This document shows, one piece after another, positions 12,387-26,877 of a DNA stretch of 64,000 bases (position 1 is the first letter of the stretch; every line of letters begins with the position of its first letter). Made by a program: the position numbers and the translations under genes. A model generated the notes under the pieces. The model was not told the DNA's origin. It did not search any database and worked only from the letters and a program-made list of their open reading frames with translations. Source of the DNA: Bimuria novae-zelandiae CBS 107.79 (Eukaryota > Ascomycota > Dothideomycetes > Pleosporales > Didymosphaeriaceae); contig ML976662.1 of the NCBI GenBank assembly GCA_010015655.1, forward strand, positions 1,362,818-1,426,817, given 5' to 3'.

Positions 12387-14481
12387 TCAGTCAGTCCCAT
12401 CGCTGAGCCGCACCGCAGTATCGCATTCAAACAGCTGAATCGCCCTCTGAGAAGGCGGTGATATCGCAGTCTTCAAATAACAATTTGGGTTTCGCGAAGG
12501 TACCAAAACCGCTGCTGGGCAGTCCGAACCTCGCGAAGCACATGTTTCGATGCACTCCTGCTCTCGGCCTGCACTTGATACCAATCGTTGCCCCAATCGT
12601 TGCCCCAATAGTCAATGTTGCAGTCAAGACGCCACGTACTTCCATTGTCGGAAGTGTAGATAATCTGATTGCCTGACGGACAAAATGGGATCGTTCGAAG
12701 TGTGCCTATAGAAGGTGGCGAAGGAGTGGTAGGAGGTGCGAGCGATCTCATCGGGGCTTGCAGCAGATGAGGTGGTCATGGTCGAGAAACTTTCGAATGA
12801 TGTCTGGATTAATGGTGCAGAAGCGTCTATTGTGGATTTAAAAGGTGGTAAAGATGTCCCAAATGCTGAACGAGCCTCTGAAGACGAAGATCTTGTGCTG
12901 CTTAACCAGATTTCCGGCTTTGGTGGTGTAACATTGTCGACTGCTGGACTGGCGTAGCTTTTTGAGCAGACCAGTAGCTCGGTCCGGATATCAGAACAGC
13001 CGCAGTCCTCGACTTGTGATAGCACCATCTCTGATCCTCCCCATTGGGTCTCCAAGTGACACCATAGCAGTCATCATCCTCGTGGCAGTCATTAATGCAG
13101 CCCCGAAAGCTCGTCTGGGCGGATCATTTCGCCATAGCTGCGTCGACAAGTTCAAATCTGCAATAGATCGAATACTGGTCGACAAGTAAATCCGTATACA
13201 CAGCATCGGTGTAGACAGTGCCATTTGCCTCGGGGCACGTGTGTCCTTCCGGCCCCGCCAACTGCCCAGCTGACCACAGCACATCTCCGGCTGGTTGAAG
13301 ATACGCAGTGGCTGGCTTTATGTAGCACCATTGCTCTTCAGAGACCCAGGTCACGCCAGGGCATTTACCGACGAAGCGTTCATCGCAGTCGTCAATGCAA
13401 GATCCGAAGTCAGGCTGCACAGTCCGCAGTTCGGGGTCTGGGTCGTAGAGATCAAAACCACAGTGCAGACTGAACTGCGTTCCAAAGCATTGGTGTATAC
13501 TGTACCATTACTCTCCGGACATGTGAGACGGTTCGTATCGGGGACGACAACAACAGTGCTTGTCGGGATTGGTAGAGGCTCTACGGCGATAGTTTCAGAA
13601 ACGGTTGAGGCGGTGTCCGTCGACGAACTCCACGAATACTCTGGGATCGGAGCTATGATAAATAAACTTGAAGATGGCGTGCTTGGAGATGAGAAACCAA
13701 TGATTGATTTCGGTGTTGTAATCCATGGTCCCGGTAATATCATGGGCGTTGGATTTTGTGATGCCATTCTTCCTCTTGCGCAAGCCGTGTTCCTGTTGCC
13801 ATACCAGTCTGCCGCATCACTATTGGCGCAATATTCTGTTCCTGGAGTGACCGTAAAGTTTGCGGTAAGACATAACGGATGCAATGGCCCATACCGAAGG
13901 CATTGCTCATCGCTAGTGCATGGCTTGCTATAGTCAAAACCGCTCAAACAGACGGCTGAGCCCGGTGCAGCAAATTTAGAATAGCATTGGCAGTCCTCGG
14001 GACAGTTGACGAGGTCGAAGTGGTTAGCATCCGGCGAGCATGTGCTTGAGCGCGTTAGTGGAGTTGACCAGGTTTAAATGACGTGAATCCAGTTTACTCA
14101 CACTTACGGAAGCCGAGGCTGAAGAAATTGAGCCCGAAGAGGAAGGGATAATAGAAATCGGGAAGGTACGCGGACGTGATACCGGCAGTGAGCTGCTCAG
14201 AGCGGCCGTGGGAGTACTTGGTCCGTAAGCGAGCTGGTCTGTGGTGTCTCGATGCCCATAGCTATAGGCGCTATGCGAGCTACGTATGCAGTCCAGGTGG
14301 GGTTCCACCAGGCATATGTTGTGATGAAGAGCATGCTGCTCATTGCTAGCAAGCAATTGTTTCTTTCGACCCAGTTTACGGCTACACATGGGCTCGTGCA
14401 CAGCTTGATGAAGTCCGCCGAATTGGTTGGATGTGGGTTGGATGGAGCGCTGAAGCAGGGCTCGCAATAGTTCAAAATCAA
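12387..14481 (-). pseudogene. Broken secreted/cell-surface protein with repeated PAN/apple-like cysteine domains
   Basis: Reading the minus strand gives, in order: a Cys-containing segment (NYCEPCF, KLCTSPC) at 14481-14230; a Ser-rich linker; a Cys-rich stretch with NCPEDCQC and CTSDEQC at about 14030-13750; a Pro/Ser/Thr linker; then three apple-like units, each starting CP.(A/S)NGTVYT or CPSGNQIIYT and containing CI..C and a later CY(I/H)K or CYLK (about 13520-13330, 13240-12980, 12690-12440). The units lie in different frames. Breaks include a frameshift between NGTVYTNA and FGTQFSLHC (about 13480), an in-frame TGA after AMAK (13124-13126) and further frame changes around 12750 and 12580. 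Such domains occur in fungal wall or secreted proteins. Some breaks could be unrecognised introns, but the mid-domain shift and the stop argue for decay. Confidence 0.7.
12581..12604. repeat. 12-bp tandem duplication CCAATCGTTGCC x2
   Basis: Two perfect adjacent copies (a third starts at 12605). On the coding strand of the pseudogene they make WGNDWGND in the third apple-like unit, in place of a single WGND, consistent with replication slippage. The frame is not changed by it. Confidence 0.85.
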
Positions 14482-15324
14482 ATTAAAGCTTAATTAAGTT
14501 GATTTAAGTAGCTTAATTTGTTTTTCATTTAAGCCAAACTTAAATAACTTGCTTTAAATTAAATAACTTAATTTAATCTAAAATCTTTATAGTATAACCT
14601 TATTAGGTACTAAAAGTTAAACTTAGTGTGCGGCGGATAGATAACCTAGTAACTCTATTAGTTAAACTAATTATTTAACTTTTATTACTTTTATATTATA
14701 CCTTATGCCTTATACCTTACTTATATTATCTTTAAAAATATGTTTAATTTACCTTTATTATATACTATAGTAGTGCATATAGTTTTCTTTTAAAATATAT
14801 TTTATCCTCTAGCATAATATTAATATCTTTTAAGTTATTCACTATCTTATTTAACTTGTCTTTATCTCTAACATGCAAATGCGAGTATACTATTATATAT
14901 AGATTTAATATTAATATTTAATTTTATAAAAGCTATTTACTCTAACGTTAGCTTGCATATAAGCATTTTTAATAATGCTAAGGTTAGATTTATAATTATA
15001 GTGCCCTTGCTTATTACCTATTAAACTTAAGCAAAGACTATTAGATTTATACCTACTATAATAGTGCTAGTTATAAGACTACTTTTAATCTAGTGTCCTT
15101 AATAATAGCAGTAGGGCACCTACTCTAAAGTATAATATTAGCTAAATAGAGCAAAATAATTTATTTAATACATATAGCCTATCCGACCTTAATAGCTATA
15201 TTAAAGATAATAGAATTAGTACCTTAAATACTTAACTTAGGGCTATAAATAAGCGCCTCCGCACGTTTATAAATATTAACTTCTTAAAATTCTAGCAGAC
15301 GCTAGTTAATTCGGTAGTTTTTAA
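14482..15324. other. AT-rich, RIP-like DNA left of Copia-2
   Basis: Begins sharply at about 14480 with TTAAT-rich low-complexity sequence. It may be an old retroelement (reading through stops in 15000-15320 faintly resembles a non-LTR element), but I could not assign it. The Copia-2 insertion splits it from 20461-20769. Confidence 0.4.
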
Positions 15325-15329
15325 GAACT

Positions 15330-15507
15330 TGTCAGATAGAATAAGCTGCGGTGAGGTCAGATCTGTACAATCGAGCAGGGACCACTTGGCTTGGCACACT
15401 AGCAAAATATCCGAAACCAACTAAACACAGTGGAGAATAAAAAAAAAACAAAGAAACAATAAATACTATCAAGTTGCATCAACATCTACTTATTATACCA
15501 TCTAACA
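15330..15507 (+). repeat. Copia-2 5' LTR (178 bp)
   Basis: TGTCAGATAG...ATCTAACA. It differs from the right copy by a few transitions plus one poly-A length change. Confidence 0.93.
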
Positions 15508-18500
15508 ATTAAGAGTCTCACTGCCCCGACTGATACAATATGGCGCAACTCTCAAACCGCGATTCTACGGTACACCTGAACACCTCCGCAGACCACAGGG
15601 GGTGGAGAACACAACTCTAGGCAAGATGCGTAGTATATAACATTTAGAATAAAGTTAATTTAAATTTAACCACGCTATTGACCCCGAAACCGCTACTAAT
15701 AAGGGCTTTAGTTATTACTAACTACGTGCTAGCCGCGAATATTAAAGTCCTAATAAGACTAACCGAACTATTAGCTAGAGGCTAGAAGGCTTTTAAAGAA
15801 GATCTTAAATACTACAAGATCCTCTTTAAGCAATATAAGAGTAATTAACACGAATACAAGAAGGAGTAATCGAGCCTTTAGCACATAGTTGCGTTTATCT
15901 AATTAACTATGTCACCGCACCTACTGCGCACATGTTGCCTGCCAGACAAGCCACTACGATAGTGGATTACCGATCTGCAGAAGACAATTGGCATGAGCGA
16001 CCAACTCGAACGAGAACAAGCACGTACCAGATACCATGCAGCACTTAAGCTAATAAGAAGCCCTTAATAATAGGATACTTGGCTAGCTAAGTACAACGAA
16101 GCAGCTGCGGAAGCAGAAGCTTTCTAAGTTACTAAGCTATTATAAATTAATGTAATTACAAAAGACTTTATAGATGCCGTAAACAAGGTTGCTCCTATAT
16201 AGTCTACAAATTTTTAAGATAATGGTCAATTCGCAGCTAGCATAGATTAAAAAGAGATAATATAACGCTTCTAAGAACATATAATAACAAATTATCCCCT
16301 TAGATTAGGGAAACATAAAGCATTTGTGTCTAATAATACATTATTTTTCGCTAAAGGTGGTGCACCTACCTAGGGTAATAATAGGGACGCCTATCCTGCT
16401 AAAAGCGCGTTATCGAAACAAAACTAAGGTAGACCTCGTAATTAACGTACAGCGGGCAGGAAAACCACCACGCTTAAACGGCCTGCAGATTTAGAGCCTA
16501 CTACTATAAGAGGAGCAAAATGCCCTGCATGTAGACAACGCCATAGTATAAGGGACTGCTATTATGTTAATCCAGACAAGGCTCCTAAATAGTAGAAACT
16601 AAACAAGACTATTAGCGAGCTTATATAATTTAAGCGTAAGAAAGACGCAACGTTTTAGGGGCTAATTTACGGACAAAGCAGGACCTAATTAAGAACACTA
16701 ATTATAAAATAATCGCACACTCTAACGCCCGAGATCCTTAAAGATTAACTAGAGGGCTAGAGAATTACTACTACTAAAGTAGCTTTTAACTTAGCAGCAA
16801 GAGGGAGAGATGCTACTAACTATCTACTATAGAAGTTATTTATCCTTAACTTAGGATTAACCTACCATATTACTAATAACCCTAATTACATCTACAGTTT
16901 CCGACCACCACTGCCCGGAGACTATATATGGGCCAGAAATTCCAAAGTGTGGATTAGAGGATATAGGTCTATTAACCTTACTCTAAAGAATAACACTAGA
17001 ACAATAAAATTAATCCTGCAAGATGTGGCTATTTACCTAGACCTATTATATAACTTAGTGTTATTCTAACTATTAAGGCACAAAGGGATCTGGTGGGACA
17101 TATAAATAGACCTAACCACTCTCCAAGGAGCTAAGAACAGAGCTATTAGAATTATAACTAAGATATTTAGACAGTAGGTGCTGGAATATAATCCGCTACC
17201 ACCTGCCACATATCACACACACAAGATCACTACAAGAACCAAAAGAGGACCGCAAAAGGCCTTAGCTATACTATAGCATAAAAGACTAGGACACCCAGGC
17301 CTAGTGGCTATTAAACACCTAGTGCAGCAAACTGAAGGGGTGCGTGTTAAAGGTATTACAACTATAGAATGTAACTCATGCGGGAGAGCAAAGTCTAGAC
17401 GGCAGATAAGCCGCGCCCCACGAATAAACGAAGATGGACCTAGAGAGAGGCTTAGCATTAACTTCTACACATACGAGATCCAAGGAGTTACTAAAGAGAA
17501 GAGTTAATTACTAATTACTAATAAGTTTTTAGGCATGTAATAGGACCTCTACTTTACAGATTACTAAATAGCAAAGTTAATTGTTAATGCCCTTTTAGTA
17601 TTTATCTTATTCCTTAAGAACTACTACAACATCTCTATTAAGACTATTAAAGCAGACAACAAGATCGCTATAGTTAAACTAGAAGTTAAGAAATAGTTAA
17701 TAACTTAAGGAATAATTATAGAGCCTTTCGCACTAGATACACAATTATAAAATAGAGGCGCAGAACGCTTAGGGGGTGTAAACAAGGAGAAAGCTCGTGC
17801 CATGCGACTTAATGCCAACCTATCCTAGGAGCTGTGGCCTGAGATTACAAGAGCCGCTGTATACCTCTATAATCGAACACCAAACTATGCAAATCACTAG
17901 AAAACACCATACGAGATATTCTTCACACGAGTCGCTTTTAGTAATAGGATAGTTACGTTACTATAAAAACCTAATATTACACACTTAAAAGCGTACGGCT
18001 GCAAGGCATTTGCAATAACTAATAATACTTACTAAGGTAAATCACGCCTACAACGTCTTGACCCGAAGGCATAGATTGGTTATCTAGTTAGATACTAATC
18101 ATTAAATATCTACCGAATATGGATACCGTTACTTGGTAAAGTAATAAGTACCCGGGACGTTGTCTTTAACGAAGAGTTAGTATTTAATAAGAAAATTAAG
18201 GACCTTATAGACAGTCTTATGCACAGCACGCTTTAAGAAATAGTAATACACGTAAGAACTATTAAGTTACTAACTCTTACCTAATAACTACAAATAGACT
18301 CCTTTTATAAGGATAAAACTACTGTAGATTCGTTAGAATAACAAGATAAAGTAGATCCACTAGGCTACTATTAAGGAAGGAAGATTAGGGATAGCTACTT
18401 AACTCTTCTAACTACACCGCCACCTGTCGCGTTACTTGCATAGTTAATAGCTAGAGACTAAACAAGTCTAACGCAATAAGCGTCCTCTATAATTGTCCCC

Positions 18501-20278
18501 TAGGCAGTAGCTTTTATGGCGGGAACCTAAGCCAGCCGTGTTAGAAAATATAAAGAAGAAGTTATAAATAAGGCTAAGATAATAAAAATGCTTGCTAAAG
18601 GCTTAAAGCCCTATTAAAGTTAACTTCTACCTCTACCAACGTGCTAAACCAAGCTTAAGGATTACCTAATAGGCAAGATATTCTAAGAGGCTAAGCAAGT
18701 GCACCTTGCAAGCTACTAAAAAATAGAATTATAGTTAGAAATTCTAGTAAAGAAGATTAAACTAACAGGACAGCAGATCCTTAACTATATGTAGGTATAC
18801 ACCTATAAACTTAATAAGCACTATCGCTTGCTAAAGTGCAAGGCGCGACTAGTTGTCTAAGGTAATTAATAATAAAATATTACCTCGCAAGACACTTATG
18901 CAGCCACGCTTGCTAGCTAGTTATTCTAAATAATAATGGTAATAGTAGCTTACTATAATATGGAGCTCACGCAGTACGACGTCACCAACGCTTTTGTCCA
19001 CGCAATAATAGATTAAGAGGTGTACATGAGAATGCCTTAGGGTTATTAGAAGCCTGGAATAATATTACAAGTAAATAAAGCACTATACGGCCTTCGTATT
19101 TTACTACTCCTCTAGCAAAGAGAATTTACAATAACGCTTAAAGCGCTAGGCTTCTAGACAGTGCCTTACGAGCCGTGCTGCCTAATTAAAGATAGAGTTA
19201 TTATATTCTTCTACGTCGACGACATTATACTCGCGTACCACAAGGACAAAGAACAAGAAGCTTAACAAGCAATTAAACGCTTATAAGACAAGTACACTCT
19301 TACTAAAGGAAATAACCTTTAATAGTTTCTTAGCATAGAGGTTGTACAGGACTAAACAAGCTATAAGATTTAACTATTACAGGCCTCCTATTTAGACAAG
19401 ATTAGCCAACTAGCAGACAAGACAAATATTCAACATAACACTCTAATAGCTGCGATTAAATTACTACCAAGGAAAAGGTTAGCAACACTAACTAAGATTA
19501 ATAAATTTTAACGCAAGATTAGATCGCTACTCTTTACTATAGTTACTACTAGGCTAGACATTGCCTTTGCAACATCACGATTAGCTCGATTTCTGTTAAA
19601 CCCAGGGACTAAGCACTAAGACGCAGCAGACCAAGTTTTCCTATACCTTTAAAGCACAAAGCAGCGAGCCCTATAGCTTAGAGGTAATACTAGACTTCAG
19701 ATTATAAGCGATGCATTATTTACTAACAATATAATGGACCGCAAGAGCTCTTAAGGTTACGCTATTAAGCTTTTTAGCAGTCTTATCGCCTAGAAAGTAA
19801 ACAAACAAGACACTATAATAATATTAACTACTAAGGCCGAGCTGCTAGCTCTCTCTTAGGTAGCTAAGGAAGCACTCTTTATCTTAAGACTGCTTTAAGA
19901 ACTTAAAATTAAACTAGACGCGCGTACAGTCACTATTTAGTGTAATAATAAATAAACTATACGCCTAGTAACTGAGGAGGTTTCCCGCTTCTAAACTAAA
20001 CTTTGGCATGTAGACGTCTACAACCACTAGATCCGACAAGAAGTATCTATAGGCAGGATTAAGGTGGAGCATGTGTAGTCAGCGGACATAATTACTAACA
20101 GCCTTATAAAGGTGCTCTTTAAGAGCAAGTGGGAGGGTTTTCTCTAATAACTTAAATTAGTTGATGTAGAGACTAAGGAGGTAACAAATACTGTGCCTCT
20201 TAAGGAGATTTAAGACTAACTTAAAGACCTCACAATTGCATAAGTACTAGCTTAAAGAGTTTCCAAGCTAAAGGGGTG

Positions 20279-20455
20279 TGTCAGATAGAATAAGCTGCGG
20301 TGAGGTCAGATCTATACAATTAAGCAGGGACCACTTGGCTTGGCACACTAGCAAAATATCCGAAACTAACTAAACACAGTGGAGAAAAAAAAAAAACAAA
20401 AAAATAATAAATACTATTAAGTTGCATTAACATCTACTTATCATACCATCTAACA
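20279..20455 (+). repeat. Copia-2 3' LTR (177 bp)
   Basis: TGTCAGATAG...ATCTAACA, followed by TSD GAACT. Confidence 0.93.
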
Positions 20456-20460
20456 GAACT

Positions 20461-20769
20461 AAAGCTATAACGAAACGTCCTTATTATAAGCGAGCGAGCT
20501 TTTTAAAGCCCTTTAACTTAAAAATTAATAACAGGTTTCTATACTAAAGTAGAAACTCTATTAAGTAACTAATTAAGGATTATTATAACTATAGTAAGCG
20601 TACTTTTCCTTCCTCTCTTTCTCCTAACTTTATAGACTAACTAGATACTTAAGCTATTAGTGTACTTTATTTCTCTATTTAAGCTACACGATTAAAGATC
20701 TTACTTAGCTTTAATATTTAATTATTATATAATTATCTCTCCTTCCTTAGCGTTAAGCCTACTACCTAA
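20461..20769. other. AT-rich DNA between Copia-2 and Gypsy-2
   Basis: Right half of the sequence that Copia-2 inserted into. No recognisable domain. Confidence 0.4.
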
Positions 20770-21174
20770 TGTTAAGCCATTCGGGGTAGCTAGTCCTAAA
20801 GGAGACTAGAGTTAGTTCTCGGGTAAGAGTACTATAAAGTAAGGAAGGGGTTATTAGTATCAAAAGTAGTACGTAGTTATAAACGAATTAACTGGAGCCA
20901 GAGTATAATCTAAATAATAGATTAATAGATTAGGTTAAATATAAGTATAGAAGGGCTATACTTAGCATTTCTATATACATATCTTGTCCTATAAATCCTA
21001 ATAGTCTCGAGAGTCCTAAAGTCCTATATACTAAGATATATTCTAGGACGTTGAATACTTCTAGGACGCGTGACTTGTCACGTAACTTATAGCTGAATTA
21101 GGAATCTTAGCTAGGTATATAAATAAGTGTTAGTGCCCCGTCCGCGTTATATTAGATTTTAAGAGATCTTAATA
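20770..21174 (-). repeat. Gypsy-2 left LTR
   Basis: TGTTAAGCCA...AGATCTTAATA. It pairs with 26878-27282. Confidence 0.87.
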
Positions 21175-24100
21175 TAAGCTCCCTTCGCTAGGCTTAATAT
21201 CCTTTTAAGTTAACTACTTACAAAGCTATTTTATTAATCTACCTAATACTATTATTTATAAGCTAATTACTTTAAATAAAATTATATATTTATTATAGTC
21301 GCGTGGTTGTATTATATTAAGAAGTAGTTACCCTATTATTTATTACCGCTACACTTAAAGTGCACAAAATGTGTTTAGTATAGTAATAAAAAGTATAAGC
21401 CTAAGAAGATTCCTTTACTAGATTATTTAAAAATAGATACTAAGTTAGAAAGATTAGAGAAATTAGAGGCTAAAGAGGAGGTAAAACTTTAGATAGAAGA
21501 AGAGCTCGCTTATATAGCGCTTCTACGTGCTTGTATGGCACGAGAGAAGATAGCGCGTTTACGTAATTAGCGTAAGAAATTACGTTAAAAGGAATAAGAG
21601 TTATTTAATTATAGTATATCTACGATAGATACGCTAAAGGCTTTAAAGGCTTATAAGGAGCTTACTTAGATAATAGTATTAATTAATCCTAATACTACTC
21701 TAGGTGCTAAGGTAATTAACTAATTTATAATTTAGTTAAAATCTTCCTCTTCTACTGCGTAATAGTGCGTTAATATATTATTAAATTCTTTTTTAGTAAT
21801 TTTATAAGTGGCTTTCTAGTTCCTAAGTGTTCTTACTATGCAGATATTTTTCCTATTTAATAAGATATGTACATGGCTAATTCATATACTAGAGTATCTA
21901 TTTAACTATATATTTATTTTCTTCTTTAGGTTAGTAATAAAAGGTTATCTTTACTAGTGTCTTAGGGTCTGCGGGTTCTCATTAATTAATGTAAAATACT
22001 AGGTGTGTCTTTGTGTCTAGTAATAGTTTTAATTAGTAGTTAACTATCGATACTTGTTTAGAAATAAAAAATAGTTCAACTTTAACGTAATTTAGTTTCT
22101 TATATTTCTCTTTCTAGGTTTAAAGATTCTTTATAAGTAGATATATTGTATTCTCCTTCTTTAGCTGAGGTGCTGTTTTTCGATTTTAGTTTATATTGGA
22201 AATACTTTACTATTAAACTTTTTTAAAATTCTTTCAAAGTTATTCTTATATTTTTTTATAGTCTCTACTATATTAATCGCTTCTTCCGTCCTAATTACTA
22301 TAGAAAATACTTAATTAAAGAGATATAGATATCTTCCGTGATTTACATAGAATAGTGTGTATCTAGTTACTACTAATACTTTATTGTTATATACTAGTTA
22401 TGCTATAAATAATAGGAAAATCTAATTATTCTTCTAGCTGTTATAGTAGATGCGTAGGTGCGTTTTAATTATTTAATTTATACGTTCCGTTTATCCGTCC
22501 GTTTATAAATAATATGCTATTAATAATTTCCGTTTTATTTTAGTAAGTGCTATAAGTTTTATCTAGTAGTTTAAGGAAAAGAGCTTGTCTCTATCGCTAA
22601 TAATTATCTTTAGGATGCAGTAGTATTATATAAGTTAGTTTAGAATAAGTAATGCTAGTTTTTTAGTCGTAGTCGTTTTCTAACAAGATAGTAATTCCAC
22701 GTATTTAGTGAATTAATAAACAATTACTAAGATAGCATTATATCTTATTCTGTTTAATAGGCCTTTTAACTTAGGTAGTCTAATTATAAATTCTATAGCG
22801 ATATCTTCCTAAGGTGCTATAGGTATCTAGATTACTTATATCTCTTTATACTTAAGGTGTGTAGCATGCTTATTTCGTTAGTAGCTTATATATTCTTTTA
22901 ATATATTTCGTGATTGCTTCTTTTATTTCTTTAAATAAGTAATTTTTTTTTAGATAAGTTCTATTGTTTTTCTAACTCCTGGGTATCTATATACAAGGTT
23001 ATCGTGGTATTATTATATAATCTTAGTTTATAACTCCTTAGGAACTTCTCGTGTAGTAATAAGGAGTTAGTTAAGTTCTAATATAGGTTTTAATAATCCG
23101 TTATTATTTTATCGTAAAATAGTAGAGTATATCTTAATATTATTTTTACTAAGTCTCTTAATCTGCTTAGGGCGTCTGCTTGTCTATTTTCTTCGCCTAG
23201 GGTATATATAATCTTAAATTTATACTATCTTATAATCTCTGCCTATCTTGCCTAACGTAGTGTTGGTTTTTTTATAGTTATAAACTTTAAAAAGTTCTTA
23301 TAAAGATAATAAGTTCTAAATAGCTATGTGCGTAAATTCTTTAATACTTAAGTACTTTTATAATTGCATAAAGTTCTTTATTATATATGTTATATTATAA
23401 TTCTGCGTCGTTTAATTTGCGTAAGTAGTAGGCTATTAGATACTAATATCTATTCTAGAATTATTTTATACACGCATCTATAGCGCGGTCGCTAGTATTA
23501 GTTTTAAATTATTACGGCTTGTTATTTCTAAAGTGCACTAGCACGGATGGCATAATATATATAGTTTTTAAGAGTTAAAATAATATTCTACACTTTACTA
23601 TCTATTTAAAGAATATATTCTTCTTTATAAGATTAGTAAGAGCTATTGTAATTTTACCGTAGTCCTTAATTAATTACTTATTAAATCTATAGAATTCTAA
23701 GAATTCTTAAATATCTTCTATTTTTTTTGTCGTGGCTAGTTCTTTACGCATTTAATCTTATCTAGGCTTGCTTATATTGTTTCTATACTAACGATATGTC
23801 CTAGAAATTCAAGTTTCTGTATATAGAATGTATATATCTTTAGCTTAATCCGTAGGTGTGCCTAATCTAGTGCCTTTAGTACTGTCTATACATGTGGTAC
23901 GTGATCTGATTCGTTTTAGGAAAAGATAAGAATATTGTCTATATAGGTAATAACGAATATATCTAGATAATTACGCAAGATATTATTAATAAGTACTTAA
24001 AAGGTTATAAGTACGTTAGTAAGTCTAAAAGGCATAATTATATATTTAAATAGTCTATAGCGTGTTTTAAATACTATCTTCTACTTATTACCTTAATTTA

Positions 24101-26877
24101 TATAAGGTAGTAACTATCTTATAAATCTATTATTGTAAAGATCTTTGCTTTCGAGAGTTAGACTTAGAGTTTTAAAATATTTAGTAGTAAGTATTATTTT
24201 AAATTATTATATTATTATGTTTCTTAGAGTCTATATAGGGCTGTAATTATCTATCCTTCTTTAGTTTAAATATAAATAGACTTACCGCTAGTAAATTTAA
24301 GAGTCTAATACATTCTTTAGCAAGATTTGTCTTAATAAATTGTTTTTTTACTAGAGTTCTTTTTAGTTTTACTATAGAGTAGTTTAAAAGGTAGCGTCTT
24401 TATTTCTTCTAGGTTAATTGCATGATCCTAGGGTTAATGTTCTAAAAGGTTAGCTTTTCCTTCTCGTTTGGTGAATATATAATTCCATGCTTAATAGCAT
24501 TTTAGAATTTTATAGAGTGTGCTATCGTTTATCTACTTACGCTCTATAACTTAGTGGTTCCTACTAGCGTTTGCTAAGGAAATTCTGTGTTTATTAACTT
24601 CTAGTCGCGAAACTAAGGTGTTTATAGATTTCTTATCCGCTATTATGCTTTATTAATACATAGATTTAGCTTCTAATATATATTTATAGTATTTAAAAGA
24701 TATCGTTCTTTTTTCTAATTAATGATAGGGTTATGCTTCCTTAATTAAGGTAGTTTTAAAAATTATATTTGAATTAGCTTCATTAATAACGTTAAGTGTA
24801 ATTAATGATAAGCATGTATAAATCTTAAGAGTTATTTCTACTTTGAATTTAATTTTTGCTTTCCTAGGCATTAGTTATCCATTTATAATATATACAGTAT
24901 ATAGTATAGTCTTCTTACGTTTATAAAGTCCTACTCTATTAAATGTATTGCGTAATATATAGTTCTCCTATACTCTGAAGTCTAGCATAGCTTTTATCTA
25001 TATTCTTTTAAGCTATACTAGTAGCTTAATTAATATCTAACTTTTAGTAGTATTTAATTCTTTAAAGGCGCTCTCTCGCCTAAGCTTAGGTCTAAAAAAG
25101 ACACTTCCTTAATAAGTAGTTTCTTAAGTCTTAGCAATTCCTCTTTATTTTATAGATATTTATTATATATTTCTTATACATAAATTACTTTACTAAACTC
25201 TATTTCTTCTTGTTTATCTAAACGTACTAGTTCTCTATAGTAGTTTCTTAGTCTAAATCCGACGAGTTTTTTTTATCCCACTTATGTTCTTTATAGTTAG
25301 GGTAGAGGCATATTTGCTATTCTATTAATATATAATTAAGCACTTAAACTATTTCTAAATAGTATTATTATTTTATATTTATAAAGTATTTTTTTATTTT
25401 TCTGTATAGTGCGTAGTGTATTAGTCGGATATATAGTATCTCTACTAAACGGTATTATAATTAGGGTTTTAGTAGTCTAAGTAGTATATTAGTTTATAGT
25501 TATTTTTTTTTATAATATAGGTCTTGTGTAGGTTTTAATACTTATATTTATAGTCTGTAAATTCTCGCACGGCCTTGCTAATTAGGTTAGTTTATTTTGG
25601 TAGATACATAACGTATCTAGTTTTTATTATTAAGTATTTAAAGTCTCTTTCTTTAGGTTATTACGTTTTTAGGAAGTTAAAAACGTTTTATTATTTAACT
25701 TTCGCTAGAGGTTGTCTTGCGTTTAGGTGTAGTATAAGATATCGTTGTATTGGTTTTTCCTTATCTAAACCTTTGTTATTAGCATCCTTGTATACTTAGA
25801 AGTTTAGTAATTCCGATCGCTTTAAGTCTTTGTTTAGGATGTCGGGTTACGTAATAGTAGGTATTACTTGCTATTCTTTATCGTCTAAATCGTTATTAAT
25901 AATTAGTATATTTAACTATTCAATAACTTTACTCTTAGATCTGCAGTTCTTGGCGATATAGCCTAGTTTACTATATATTAAGTAGGTACGTATCTTTGTT
26001 CTTAGTAGTTAAGTTCTATTTAAAAGTTATATATAATTATTATTAAGCTTTTAAGGGCCTAAGACCTTCCCTAATCCCTTTTCTAGATTATTAAATTAGA
26101 TTCTTTTTATTATTTAGTAACTAAAAAAGTCGCGTTACTATTATTAAGGCGCCTTTAGTAGTGCCCTATAGATTATAGGTACTAGTTTTCTAAAACTAGT
26201 ATTTCTTAGATTTCTATAAAACTCTTCATGTAGCGCGAACTATTCTCTATTAATCTTAATTAATTCCTTATATAGTTTATTAAGGGTTTTAACTTTTATA
26301 CTATTACGTAAGAGTTCGTCCCGTACCTTATGCTTAAGTATTTACTTATATATAGTCTTAAGGGATTTTTCTTTTTATTTAAGCTATATAGCATACTTGC
26401 GGAATTTTGCTATACATTTAGCTATAAATTATTCTCACTTAATTATCTAGATAGCTTATTTACCTATAGCGATTTTATTAGTAATTTTAAATAGCGATTT
26501 AAGGCACTTCTTAAAATTAGGATAGGCCTTAATAATGTTCACTATGTTAGTATAACTATTTATATAGTTTTTTGCCTAGTTTTTACAGTCTATGTCTATC
26601 TATTTAACTAGGTATAGTTATATCTATTCTTTGGTTACTCCTTATATATATATTACTACGAAAATAATCTTCTTTTCCTCTATAAGTTTATTATTTTAGT
26701 TAAAGAAGTATAGGTCTAGTTGTAATAATTATATATTAAGAAGATTATAGATATTCTTATATAAATTAGGTTTATGTGCCTTATGCTTATTATTTTTTAT
26801 TAGTAGGACGCTAGTGCTATTAGAAGCTATAAAAGAGGTAGGGATCCTTATAATACTTATATTAAGGGTGTTTAAAA

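Larger units (their letters stand above)
15330..20455 (+). mobile_element. Copia-2: full-length Ty1/Copia element with both LTRs
   Basis: LTRs 15330-15507 and 20279-20455 and a perfect TSD GAACT (15325-15329 and 20456-20460). Internal order is Copia-type: gag start MAQLSNRDS at 15540; CCHC zinc knuckle KCPACRQRHSIRDC near 16520; integrase HHCC region at 17270-17410 (HKRLGHPG, CNSCGRAKS); RT at about 18960-19240 with QYDVTNAF and YVDDI (near 19213); RNase H (TTKAELLAL, 19830); and an A/G-rich polypurine tract AAAGGGGTG just before the right LTR. Stops of the TAA/TAG type interrupt every domain, so it is inactive. Mutation density is uneven: LTRs, 15510-15640 and 17210-17500 stay GC-richer. Confidence 0.92.
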
